Both the position numbers and the translations under genes were made by a program. Shown piece after piece: positions 1 to 7,654 of a stretch of 64,000 nt of DNA. Position 1 is the stretch's first letter. Every line of letters starts with the position of its first letter. Source of the DNA: Bacteroidales bacterium (GTDB lineage Bacteria; Bacteroidota; Bacteroidia; Bacteroidales; VadinHA17); NCBI GenBank assembly GCA_021371855.1, contig JAJFVL010000027.1:20648-84647 (forward strand), in the 5' to 3' direction. The notes under the pieces were generated by a model. The model searched no databases, was not told where the DNA came from, and saw only the letters and a list, made by a program, of their open reading frames with translations.

Positions 1-1
1 A

Positions 2-214
2 TGCCGTCAGCTTGTTCACAACAGCATCGGGCTTGTCACTGCACTTAACCCGTTCCTTGGTTATGAGACCTGTTCACAACTTGCAAAGGAAGCTCTTGAA
101 AACAACAGGAGTGTTTACGAGCTTGTCCTTGAGAAAAATTTACTTTCAAGAGAGCAGCTTGACAGGATACTTGCCCCTGAAAACATGATCAGACCCCGGA
201 AGATGACACTGTGA
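2..214 (+). CDS. aspA: Aspartate ammonia-lyase, C-terminal fragment (cut by window edge)
   Basis: The frame is open from the left edge to the TGA and gives about 70 residues. They include LVHNSIGLVTALNPFLGYE and a tail with LSREQLDRILAPENM, both typical of the C-terminal helical domain of aspartase/fumarase class II enzymes. Aspartase cleaves L-aspartate to fumarate and ammonia in the cytoplasm. The fumarase C paralogue shares the fold, but the LxREQLDxIL-PxNM ending is more like aspartase. The start and catalytic domain lie outside the window. It converges on the DUF1444 gene, with 75 bp between the two stops. Confidence 0.8.
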   Translation, partial: CRQLVHNSIGLVTALNPFLGYETCSQLAKEALENNRSVYELVLEKNLLSREQLDRILAPENMIRPRKMTL

Positions 215-289
215 TTCCAGGTTGAAAGTTAAAAAGTTTATAAAATCATAAAGGGAATAAGGTGATTAAATATAATATGAAAAATCTCC

Positions 290-982
290 TTAATCCCTGA
301 AGATTTTTGTTGTGCCGCCTTTTTGAAATATATAGAGTTTCCTGCTGATCTTTTTCTGATGACCTTCGTCGTTAAATATTTCTTTGACTTTCTGATCCAG
401 TTGTTTAATTGCATCATCTTTACCTGCTGCAGTAAAGATGAATGCATCACTGGCGGGCATACCGAAAACGATCTCATCAGCCCGGATCTTGTCCTTTATG
501 AGTTTCCATATCTCATTTACAAGGACGAGGCTTGATTCAAGATTGTTACAACCCGATAGCATCCCTATTTCATCAGTGATCATTGAGATTGAGATTTTAT
601 CTTCAATCTGTTTGAAGAGGTTTGCGAATGCCTTCCCTACCAGCTGATCGGGTGTAACTTTATCCTTTGCAATAACAATTTGCCTGTTCAGAAGCATTTC
701 ATAATTTGCACCCTCTTCAATCCCAAGGTTTATAGACAGGTCTTTATCAAAATTGACAGGATATGATACTGGCAGTGAGCCTTCCGGGAGCTGCTGCTTC
801 TGATCTTCTGAAGATATAATTTCAATATCCGCCGGGTTTCCGGGAGTGATTACAGGAAGGATCTTTTCCATTTTTTCAAGGAAAGCTTTTTCTTCCATTT
901 TTACATTTACCATGATCTGTTTGAAGGCAGGGACATCCTTAAAAGGATCTTTCTTCCTGAAAAACCGGTCTAAAAGGCTCAT
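290..982 (-). CDS. DUF1444 (YtpQ-like) family protein
   Basis: This is a 230-residue protein without signal peptide or membrane segment, so it is predicted to be cytosolic. The second half resembles the DUF1444/YtpQ family: an LVGKAFANL segment, then ESSLVLVNEIW, then the motif IVFGMPASDAFIFT, matching the family's pattern of a loading region followed by a vPxRDxLlf strand. The function of the family is not established. The first 25 residues are lysine/phenylalanine rich (FFRKKDPFKDVPAFK). It has its own promoter just upstream and converges on aspA. The family assignment comes from remembered motif order, not from a search. Confidence 0.65.
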   Translation of the reverse strand: MSLLDRFFRKKDPFKDVPAFKQIMVNVKMEEKAFLEKMEKILPVITPGNPADIEIISSEDQKQQLPEGSLPVSYPVNFDKDLSINLGIEEGANYEMLLNRQIVIAKDKVTPDQLVGKAFANLFKQIEDKISISMITDEIGMLSGCNNLESSLVLVNEIWKLIKDKIRADEIVFGMPASDAFIFTAAGKDDAIKQLDQKVKEIFNDEGHQKKISRKLYIFQKGGTTKIFRD

Positions 983-1004
983 TTCTATTCTTCGTTAAGT
1001 ATAG

Positions 1005-1035
1005 CAAAGGTAGAAAAACCTCTGATTCATAACAA
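1005..1035 (-). promoter_or_regulatory. Bacteroidota-type promoter for the DUF1444 gene
   Basis: Read on the minus strand, a TTG (1035-1033) is followed after 20 nt by TACCTTTG (1012-1005), which fits the Bacteroidota sigma-ABfr consensus TTTG-N19-21-TAnnTTTG. The TACCTTTG box ends 22 nt upstream of the ATG. Spacing and both boxes are seen directly; function is inferred. Confidence 0.55.
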
Positions 1036-1102
1036 CAGATGATAAGTATACTACATAATTACGGGATGGGCTGACGGAATAAGCTCAGAGACTTCACAAT
1101 TG

Positions 1103-2089
1103 TTAATCCTCTTCAACAATTTCCTTGATGGTTCTTCTGATCTTTTTCCATCTTGATTCATCCATCTTTGCACCAATGATCTCAATGACATGACCCGCCA
1201 GAACAGAACCTATAAGCCCGCACTTTTCAAGAGGAAGATCATTGGCATAACCATAAAGGAACCCTGAGGCATACAAGTCACCTGCTCCTGTTGTATCTAT
1301 ACTCTGGACCTCTATAGTCCCCACTTTAATTAATTCTTCTCCGCGTTTAATAAGAGAACCCTCTTTGCCAATTTTAACAACAGCAACATCAGATAATTCT
1401 GAAAGACTGCCTAACGCTTCAAGTTGTGTCAGACCTGTAAATGATTTAGCCTCCTCTTCGTTGGCAAAAACTATATCAATATATTTTTCAATAATCTCCT
1501 TAAGATCAGGAAGATTTGATTCCACTACATTATAACTAGCAAGATCAAGAGCAATCTTCATTTTATTTTCTTTAGCAATCCTGCAGGCTTTTTCGACAAG
1601 TATTTTGTTTAAGATAAGATATCCTTCCAGATAAAGTATATGGTAATCTTTGAAATCATCGGTATTAAGATCAGCAGCATCAAGTTCAACAGCAGCTCCA
1701 AGATGAGTGGCGAAAGTTCTTTCAGTATCAGGTGAAATAAGCGCCACTGCTGTTCCGGTTATTGAATCCCGGCGCGAAAGAAATGTTTTTACTCCGGCAG
1801 CTTTCATATCCTTTTCAAAAAATTCACCGGTATCATCTTTCCCGACAGATCCGATAAAACCCGTATTTACACCTAACATGGCCAAACCATGAATTGTGTT
1901 TGCTGCCGATCCACCTGAAGCGAGGCTTCTTTTAAGATTTCTGGTTTCTGATTTGACTGATTCTGATTTTGTTTTATCAACAAGTTGCATACTCCCTTTT
2001 GGGAAACCGAATTTTCCAAGAACACTATCATCATTTAGCATTGTCATTACATCGACTAATGCGTTACCAATACCAAGAATTTTCTTCAT
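1103..2089 (-). CDS. PfkB-family carbohydrate kinase, adenosine-kinase-like
   Basis: At 328 residues the protein has the usual PfkB/ribokinase length. It shows the N-terminal GIGNALVDV strand, a glycine-rich SGGSAANT substrate loop, and the PfkB signature 2 DTTGAGDLYASGF (residues 265-277), with Asp271 as the expected catalytic base. The family phosphorylates sugars or nucleosides with ATP in the cytosol. The N-terminal sequence MLNDDSVLGKFGFPKGSMQLVD is typical of a clade annotated as adenosine kinase in Bacteroidota, but ribose, fructose and other substrates cannot be excluded. It is monocistronic, with a TATCTTTG -7 box (CAAAGATA on the plus strand, 2105-2112) 15 nt upstream of the ATG. 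Confidence 0.85.
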   Translation of the reverse strand: MKKILGIGNALVDVMTMLNDDSVLGKFGFPKGSMQLVDKTKSESVKSETRNLKRSLASGGSAANTIHGLAMLGVNTGFIGSVGKDDTGEFFEKDMKAAGVKTFLSRRDSITGTAVALISPDTERTFATHLGAAVELDAADLNTDDFKDYHILYLEGYLILNKILVEKACRIAKENKMKIALDLASYNVVESNLPDLKEIIEKYIDIVFANEEEAKSFTGLTQLEALGSLSELSDVAVVKIGKEGSLIKRGEELIKVGTIEVQSIDTTGAGDLYASGFLYGYANDLPLEKCGLIGSVLAGHVIEIIGAKMDESRWKKIRRTIKEIVEED

Positions 2090-2104
2090 TTAAAAAAATT
2101 TTTC

Positions 2105-2112
2105 CAAAGATA
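2105..2112 (-). promoter_or_regulatory. -7 box (TATCTTTG) upstream of the PfkB kinase
   Basis: The minus strand reads TATCTTTG 15 nt upstream of the kinase ATG, matching TAnnTTTG. No convincing TTTG -33 element stands at the right distance, so this is a weak call. Confidence 0.35.
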
Positions 2113-2262
2113 TTGCTTAATTCATTAAAAGCCCTTACTTTTGGCCTGCTAAAATTAAGTACGTTCTTTTGAAAAAATCTCAGTAATTCTGGTGACCTCA
2201 CAAGCTCCAATTGATCGGAATTTTAATGCAGTCCACCTGAATTAATAAGATAAGAAAAATAT

Positions 2263-2320
2263 TCCTCAGTAGCTCAGTTGGTTAGAGCGATCCCGATGTG
2301 TCGGGATTAATCCGTAGGCC
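2263..2320 (+). pseudogene. Broken partial copy of the adjacent tRNA-Asn
   Basis: From 2263 the 28 nt TCCTCAGTAGC...GAGCGA are identical to the 5' end of the intact tRNA-Asn at 2348, and the upstream flank (AAAATAT) is duplicated as well. The anticodon arm is then replaced by the palindrome TCCCGATGTGTCGGGA (2291-2306). Identity resumes briefly with TTAATCCGTAGG, and the sequence then diverges before any T arm or acceptor 3' strand. It cannot fold into a tRNA. The duplication and the palindrome are seen directly; how the palindrome arrived is unknown. Confidence 0.75.
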
Positions 2321-2347
2321 AGCTAAGTAAAAAAGGAGAGAAAATAT

Positions 2348-2424
2348 TCCTCAGTAGCTCAGTTGGTTAGAGCGACGGACTGTTAATCCGTAGGTCGTAA
2401 GTTCGAGACTTACCTGGGGAGCCA
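2348..2424 (+). tRNA. tRNA-Asn (GTT anticodon)
   Basis: A full cloverleaf can be drawn. The acceptor arm TCCTCAG pairs with CTGGGGA (one T-G wobble), the D arm contains AGCTCAGTTGGTTAGAGC, the anticodon stem CGGAC.. has loop CTGTTAA with anticodon GTT, and the T arm contains GTTCGAGAC. The discriminator is G and CCA is encoded. A strong hairpin terminator follows after four nt. It is the intact partner of the damaged copy 85 nt upstream. Confidence 0.93.
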
Positions 2425-2428
2425 TAAG

Positions 2429-2455
2429 AGAGAGGTGCTGTCCTCTCTTTTTTTT
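2429..2455 (+). terminator. Rho-independent terminator after tRNA-Asn
   Basis: The stem AGAGAGG (2429-2435) pairs with CCTCTCT (2442-2448) across a six-nt loop TGCTGT and runs into a T tract (2449-2455). Confidence 0.85.
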
Positions 2456-2957
2456 CGCTGCTATGTTTTACATCTATCATGTGGATAAAAACCATAAAGT
2501 GATTATTGATTCTCAGAAAAAACATTTCAGGCTTAGCCGCAGAGTGGCTGAATCTTTGTAGAAAATATTGAAAAACAAATATTTCAAGCCGCTTAGCGGC
2601 GATATTTTATTCATTCATTATATCTGATTTAATATGTCGCCACGCCGTGGCTTACATTTTATTTGTCTGTCAATACCTACATAGATTAAGCAGCTCCGCT
2701 GCTGTTTATCCTTTAAAAAATCTTATCATACATCGGGTTTTTAACTTGAACCTGTAAGATCAACCTCATGCAGGTTTTTGTTTTGAAGGGGGTAACGGAA
2801 TTGGTGACGGATTTTATAATTCACACGTTATCAGGCAAATAAATTAGTTTTTCAGTCCATTTTACTCCTTGTAGCAAGCTCGTTGACAATGACGTCTGTT
2901 AAAATAAGATAAGCACAGCTCAACCCGCCGGATCCTGAATATTTATTTTCTCTGTCA
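2456..2957. other. Gene-free interval (502 bp) containing the 51-nt-period hairpin array
   Basis: No plausible coding frame was found. The interval holds the four-hairpin array at 2536-2702, a weaker hairpin ACCTG...CAGGT followed by TTTT (about 2750-2786), and a copy of the short repeat CATCGGGTTTTTAACTTGAACC (2731-2752), which recurs with three mismatches at 59894-59915. Confidence 0.6.
2536..2702. repeat. Array of four 13-nt triloop hairpins at 51-nt period
   Basis: Four perfect or wobble-paired 5+3+5 hairpins are seen: GCCGC-AGA-GTGGC (2536-2548), GCCGC-TTA-GCGGC (2588-2600), GCCAC-GCC-GTGGC (2639-2651) and GCAGC-TCC-GCTGC (2690-2702). Their starts are 52, 51 and 51 nt apart. Stem sequences differ between units while pairing is kept, and the 38-39 nt AT-rich spacers differ from one another. 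A similar 51-nt step between two such hairpins occurs at 63418-63481. Function unknown. Confidence 0.8.
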
Positions 2958-3257
2958 CTATTCGAATGATTCATATAAACGAAGCCTGTTTTTAAGAAGC
3001 ATGATCTCATCCTGCATATCATTTATCCGCTGTAACAAATGGGTGACAGTTTCAATGCCTTCAAGGTTGATATCCAGCTCATAATATAAACGGACAATTT
3101 TCTCCAGTTCATTCAACTGGCTTTCGTGAATGTACTCTGTTTCATTAATAGTGGTAACTTCTATTAATCCTGCCTCCTGCAGAGAATTAATAAATGTGAT
3201 CTCTATATTGTGACTTGCACAGAATTCATTTGCAGGTATCATATTTCCCTTATTCAT
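2958..3257 (-). CDS. cbpM: CbpM-like chaperone modulator
   Basis: The 99-residue protein lies 11 bp downstream of the CbpA-type DnaJ gene and in the same direction. Residues 1-50 form a MerR-like helix-turn-helix-type segment (ANEFCASHNIEITFINSLQEAGL), and the C-terminal third is a predicted coiled coil (VTHLLQRINDMQDEIMLLKNRL). Small size, HTH-like start, coiled-coil end and linkage to cbpA are the hallmarks of CbpM, which binds the J domain of CbpA and limits its co-chaperone activity. Sequence similarity to E. coli CbpM is modest, so the gene name rests partly on context. It is probably co-transcribed with cbpA. Confidence 0.8.
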   Translation of the reverse strand: MNKGNMIPANEFCASHNIEITFINSLQEAGLIEVTTINETEYIHESQLNELEKIVRLYYELDINLEGIETVTHLLQRINDMQDEIMLLKNRLRLYESFE

Positions 3258-3268
3258 CGTTTTGATTT

Positions 3269-4159
3269 TTAAGACTGGGATTTTGATAATTCAGAAAATA
3301 ATTTTCTCTGTTTTTCGGTCAAATCAGTAGGAATTTTGATAATATAGGTTACGTACAGATCTCCAAACTGATCTTTGCTTTTATAGATTGGAAATCCTTT
3401 ACCTTTTAGTTTTATTTTACTGCAATTTTGTGTTTCAGGCTTTACCTTTAGTTTTACTTTCCCATCCAGAGTGTCGATGGTGATCTCACCGCCAAGTATG
3501 GCAGTGTACAGATCCAAATCTGCTTTTGTGTACAGGTCATTTCCAAGACGTTTGAACTTTGGGTTATTGGCTATCAAAAATGTAATATATAAATCACCGT
3601 TTGGCCCGCCATTAATTCCCTGCCCGCCATGCCCTGTAATCTTAATTGTTTGTCCATTTTCAATTCCGGCAGGTATGGTGATCCTTATTTTTTTACCGTT
3701 TACACTTAAGGTTTGCTGATGAGTTTCATAAGCATCAATCAGATCCAGGTGCAGCTCAGCATTGTAATCTTCTCCCCTGAATTTTACCTGTCTGCTTCTT
3801 CCTGTATTCTTAAATCCCCCGAAAAGTGATTCAAAGAAATCAGAGAATTCTCCATCATACTGAGTCCCTGAATAACTTTGTCCATGAAAATCCGAAGCTT
3901 GCTCCTGATACTGACCGGCATTTTTAAATTCTTCAGCATGCTTCCAATCCTTTCCGTACTGATCATATTTTTTTCTCTTTTCAGGATCGCTTAAAACCTC
4001 ATTAGCCTCATTGATCTCCTGAAATTTCTTTTTAGCATCTTTATCATTCGGATTCAAATCGGGATGAAATTTTCTGGCTAATTTCCGATAGGCACTTTTA
4101 ATTTCCTTTTCTGTGGCATTTTTATCCACCCCCAGGATCTTATAATAATCAATAAACAT
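3269..4159 (-). CDS. cbpA: CbpA-type DnaJ co-chaperone
   Basis: The 296-residue protein starts with a J domain (residues 4-68) carrying the HPD motif at residues 32-34 ([10 protein letters not shown]), which stimulates Hsp70 ATPase. A glycine/serine/glutamine-rich linker with FFESLFGGF follows (about 75-120). Two beta-sandwich substrate domains then follow (about 125-290, with [13 protein letters not shown] and [21 protein letters not shown]). There is no CxxCxGxG zinc finger, so it is the CbpA/type II form and not DnaJ. The following cbpM gene supports this. A TACCTTTG-type -7 box stands about 45 nt upstream. It acts in the cytosol with DnaK. Confidence 0.92.
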   Translation of the reverse strand: MFIDYYKILGVDKNATEKEIKSAYRKLARKFHPDLNPNDKDAKKKFQEINEANEVLSDPEKRKKYDQYGKDWKHAEEFKNAGQYQEQASDFHGQSYSGTQYDGEFSDFFESLFGGFKNTGRSRQVKFRGEDYNAELHLDLIDAYETHQQTLSVNGKKIRITIPAGIENGQTIKITGHGGQGINGGPNGDLYITFLIANNPKFKRLGNDLYTKADLDLYTAILGGEITIDTLDGKVKLKVKPETQNCSKIKLKGKGFPIYKSKDQFGDLYVTYIIKIPTDLTEKQRKLFSELSKSQS

Positions 4160-4202
4160 TATAAAGATATATTACTAAAAGTTTCAAAATCTGCATTAAG
4201 GA

Positions 4203-4210
4203 CAAAGGTA
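4203..4210 (-). promoter_or_regulatory. -7 box (TACCTTTG) for the cbpA-cbpM operon
   Basis: The minus strand reads TACCTTTG 43 nt upstream of the cbpA ATG, a match to TAnnTTTG. The -33 region (TTTTC) is only a partial match. Confidence 0.4.
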
Positions 4211-4351
4211 TAAATTGACGAAGAAAATTACTCTTGATTGCATTATGTTTAATTCTAAATCAATAAAATGTCTTTGAATTTGGGATTGATTAAAAATCAA
4301 TATAATGACGATAAAATTAGTATTTTTATAAAATATCCTAAAATCATTAAT

Positions 4352-6556
4352 ATGAAAAAGTTAATCTCGGAACACGTAATTTCAGGAATATCGAAATTAT
4401 ATTTTTCATTAATTGTAATTGTCGGGGTCAACATATTAATCACGTGTAAATCAGGGAATTCAACTTCGTATTTTGGTTTAAAAATGTACGTTTCCACGAT
4501 CGGGAATGACAGTTGGTCGGGGAGACTTCAGCAACCTGATCAGAATAAGACAGATGGTCCTTTTGCGACGATTGAGAAAGCGAGGGATGCAATTCGCATA
4601 TTGAAAGAAACAAAGAAACTTCCGAAAGGGAATATAATAGTAGAGATTCAGGGGGGTGAATATGAATTGACTGGAACAATTGAACTGGAAGCCAAAGATG
4701 GGGGAACAGACTCTCATTCACGCATAATATACCTTGGCCAGAAGGATAGCGAGGTAAGATTGGTGGGTGGAAAGAGTCTGACGAAATGGGATTTGGTTAC
4801 TGATAAGGATGTAACAGTGAAATTTAATTCTGAAGTTCGTGATAAGATCTATCAGACAGATCTTTCAGCTATAGGTATTGATGATTTTGGTTCCCTCGCA
4901 GGTGGAGGAATAGAGTTGTTTTTCAATGAAAAGCCGATGTGGATATCCCGGTACCCCAATAAAGGATTTCTCAAAATTACCGGGTTGCTTAACATAAAAC
5001 CTGTTGATATCCGGGGAACAAAAGGAGACAAAGCGGGTAAGTTCAGATATGAGGATCAGCGAATAGATCTCTGGAAGAAAGAGAAAGATGCATGGGTTCA
5101 TGGGTATTGGTTTTGGGACTGGAGCGAACAACGACATAAGATTGCCGGAATCGATACAGAGAAAAAAATCATAGAAGTTGTCCCTCCGTATCATTATTAT
5201 GGATATCGGGTTGGACAATGGTTCTATGGATTCAACCTCCTCTCTGAAATAGATGAACCGGGCGAGTACTATATCGATCGTGATAAGGGCATACTTTACT
5301 TTTACCCCCCATCAGATATTGAGAAGGGACATGCTTATGTTTCTGTAATTGAAAATTTCTTTAACATAAATGGCGCTTCATTTCTGGCAATTCATGGTAT
5401 GACACTGGAGGGATGCCGCGAAACTGCCGTTAAAATGCTGGATTGCAGTAACAGTTCTGTTGTGGGTTGTACCATCAGGAATATTGGTGATTGGGCTGTT
5501 ACCATAAACGGAGGGATCCGAAATGGTGTGACAGGTTGCGATATTTATAATGTTGGTGCCGGCGGAATCAGCATCCGGGCCGGAGATCGTAAAACACTTA
5601 TTCCGGGTGAGTGCTTTGCTGATAATAATTATATTCATCACACTGCTAGGATCAGGAGGATATCGAATCCTTGTATTTCCCTGTGCGGGGTAGGCAACAG
5701 GGCAACACATAATTTATTGGCACATGTTCCGCATATGGCTATCTTTTTCGATGGAAATGACCATCTGATGGAATACAACGAAATATTTGATGTCTGTTAC
5801 GAATCAAATGATGCCGGAGCTATTTATGCTGGCAGGAACTGGACATATCGCGGTAATATAATTCGTTATAATTATCTTCATGATATCTCTGGTTATGAGG
5901 GTAAGGGATGTGTCGGAATATATCTCGATGATGCTTTTTCATCGGCTGATCTTACAGGGAATGTGTTTAATAAGGTGACACGTGCAATTCAGATAGGCGG
6001 TGGAAGGGATAATAATGTTATAAACAATATTTTTATAGATTGTATTCCATCTTTGCATATTGATGCACGGGGTATGGGGTGGATGGAGAATTTACATATT
6101 GCAGACTGGCTGAAAGAAGCTAAGGAAAAGGGGACCATTTCTGGGACTGCTTATAATCAGCCTCCATACAGCACACGATATCCGAAATTGGCAAATATAC
6201 TTAACGATGAACCTAAAGCTCCGAAAGGGAACGTTATTTCACATAATATATGTGCAGGTGGCGATTGGGACAAGCCTGAAGGATTCTGGAAAACTTCAAT
6301 TGAAAAAAAGGCTCGTCCATATCTGATAATGGAAGATAATGTTGTAGCTCCGAATTCGGAAGTAGAGGATAGTCTCTCAAAAAGCTTTATCAGAGCTGAT
6401 CCTTTATTTGTCAATCAGAAAAATCCTGAACAAGGGAAATTCCAGTTAGCGGCTAATTCCCCGGCTCTGAAACATGGTTTTAAGCAGATTCCATTTGAAA
6501 AAATAGGACTTTATCAAAGTGATGATAGGGCTGGTTGGCCTGTTTCGGTGAAATAA
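4352..6556 (+). CDS. Secreted right-handed beta-helix lipoprotein, probable polysaccharide-active enzyme
   Basis: I place the start at the internal ATG 4352 (734 residues) because it is followed by MKKLISEHV, a hydrophobic stretch and a lipobox-like ILITC; an upstream ATG at 4268 would add 28 residues before the signal peptide. The mature protein opens with MYVSTIGNDSWSGRL and GPFATIEKARDAI, the usual start of secreted beta-helix glycan-active proteins. Its centre is rich in short N/G-containing rungs (NSSVVGCTIRNIGDWAVTING, HLMEYNEIFDVCYESNDAGA, VINNIFIDC) typical of PbH1 repeats. Such folds include polysaccharide lyases and GH120-like hydrolases. No substrate can be named. It is divergent from cbpA and stands alone. 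Confidence 0.8.
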   Translation: MKKLISEHVISGISKLYFSLIVIVGVNILITCKSGNSTSYFGLKMYVSTIGNDSWSGRLQQPDQNKTDGPFATIEKARDAIRILKETKKLPKGNIIVEIQGGEYELTGTIELEAKDGGTDSHSRIIYLGQKDSEVRLVGGKSLTKWDLVTDKDVTVKFNSEVRDKIYQTDLSAIGIDDFGSLAGGGIELFFNEKPMWISRYPNKGFLKITGLLNIKPVDIRGTKGDKAGKFRYEDQRIDLWKKEKDAWVHGYWFWDWSEQRHKIAGIDTEKKIIEVVPPYHYYGYRVGQWFYGFNLLSEIDEPGEYYIDRDKGILYFYPPSDIEKGHAYVSVIENFFNINGASFLAIHGMTLEGCRETAVKMLDCSNSSVVGCTIRNIGDWAVTINGGIRNGVTGCDIYNVGAGGISIRAGDRKTLIPGECFADNNYIHHTARIRRISNPCISLCGVGNRATHNLLAHVPHMAIFFDGNDHLMEYNEIFDVCYESNDAGAIYAGRNWTYRGNIIRYNYLHDISGYEGKGCVGIYLDDAFSSADLTGNVFNKVTRAIQIGGGRDNNVINNIFIDCIPSLHIDARGMGWMENLHIADWLKEAKEKGTISGTAYNQPPYSTRYPKLANILNDEPKAPKGNVISHNICAGGDWDKPEGFWKTSIEKKARPYLIMEDNVVAPNSEVEDSLSKSFIRADPLFVNQKNPEQGKFQLAANSPALKHGFKQIPFEKIGLYQSDDRAGWPVSVK

Positions 6557-7140
6557 AATAAATATTGAGTCCCTAAAGTTCAATGACCCATTGGATTTTG
6601 TGTTTTAAACAATGACAAATTTTATAACGTATAAATAATCAAATAAATACACGTTTTCAACCAGGTACAAAGGTGTTCGGGTTGCTCTGAAGTGGTAAAG
6701 TGCAGTTGAGGTTATCCGTTATTGCGACTGACGGGACCTTGGCGTAATAAAATTTAATGTTATCTGAAGAGTATAATTGATGGTTTAAATAGGATTAATA
6801 GAACAGAATATAAGAATACCCAAAAGTGTATTTACAGAACCAAATATGGTATATTAAGAACTATTTTGGTGTACATATAAAGGTGTCATAACCAATGTGA
6901 ACGTAATCAGCCAGAAAAACTACACCGAGACCTCAATGTATATACCGCGACCGCGTATTTGGCACATTTGCTTTTGCGCGAAACACAACCCAACACACAT
7001 GCAAAAGCAAAAGAGCCAAATCCCCTCGCTCCTTTGTTGTTAATTTGTTCGTCAACGTAAGATAAAAGGATAAACACTCTAACTGCCAAGAATAGAATTG
7101 CTGACATCGTGGAACATTTTGAGGAGCAATTCTAACTTTT
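6557..7140. other. Gene-free interval (584 bp) with a long palindrome
   Basis: Short open frames here lack family features and overlap the palindrome. The interval contains the ACA/AGA palindrome at 6958-7020 and a perfect 10-bp inverted repeat TAGAATTGCT/AGCAATTCTA (7093-7102 and 7125-7134) just past the stop of the DUF2177 gene. The frame ending at 7134 (RIADIVEHFEEQF) looks like the tail of a lost gene, but this is weak. Confidence 0.5.
6958..7020. repeat. Long palindrome with ACA/AGA internal loop (copy 1)
   Basis: The left side reads TTTGGC-ACA-TTTGCTTTTGC (6958-6977) and the right side GCAAAAGCAAA-AGA-GCCAAA (7001-7020). All 17 positions outside the ACA/AGA triplets pair perfectly, and the loop is 23 nt. 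The same plan with different arm sequences recurs at 14589-14650. Confidence 0.8.
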
Positions 7141-7533
7141 CTATATTTTATTTGCGACAAAATAGGTTATTACCGAAATGGAAGATGCTAATACAGAGCC
7201 CCAGATTAAATCAATAACCGTTACTAATAAAGGCCAATTTTTCAAAGTGGCAAGATTTGTTAAATCATAAGTAGCATAAGTTACCAGACCAAATAATGCT
7301 CCAAAAAGGAGTGCATGAACCCAGGAATGCTTTTCAACAGCTGGTGAAATAACAAATATTACCAGTCCAGTAATAAACAATAAATAGAAAATAATTGCAG
7401 CAAACCAATTAATATCTGGTTTCATCAAAAAACCAATATGTTCCTGATAGAACTTTTTTGCTACAAGTACCAGCCAAACCATATCAATTACAAAAAAGAC
7501 CGGTAACGCAATCAAAAACATTTTTATAAACAT
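7141..7533 (-). CDS. DUF2177 family integral membrane protein
   Basis: The 130-residue protein is almost entirely hydrophobic, with four predicted membrane helices (about 5-25, 43-63, 70-92, 103-125). It has the DUF2177 pattern: an N-terminal FFVIDMVWLVLVAKKFY, then HALLFGALFGLVTYATYDLTNLATLKNWP, then DLIWGSVLA. It sits in the inner membrane and the family has no known function. It is isolated in orientation between an accessory palindrome and a truncated TolC gene on the other strand, so it may be mobile cargo; this is inference. Confidence 0.82.
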   Translation of the reverse strand: MFIKMFLIALPVFFVIDMVWLVLVAKKFYQEHIGFLMKPDINWFAAIIFYLLFITGLVIFVISPAVEKHSWVHALLFGALFGLVTYATYDLTNLATLKNWPLLVTVIDLIWGSVLASSISVITYFVANKI

Positions 7534-7654
7534 TGTATTAATATTTAGAGATTTACGGTTTCATAAAATTAATCAAATTTGGCTAGATAGGTTGGTAAAA
7601 TTTTTCATTGCTTAACAAAAAATAGTTAACTAAACCAGAACCATAACAAGGTAA

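Noticed and set aside
2536..2702. CRISPR array
   Set aside because: Spacing is regular, but the repeated elements are only 13 nt and differ in sequence; no cas gene is near. It is reported as a hairpin array instead.
6907..7160. Two overlapping minus-strand small proteins upstream of the palindrome
   Set aside because: They overlap each other in different frames and consist largely of the translated palindrome.
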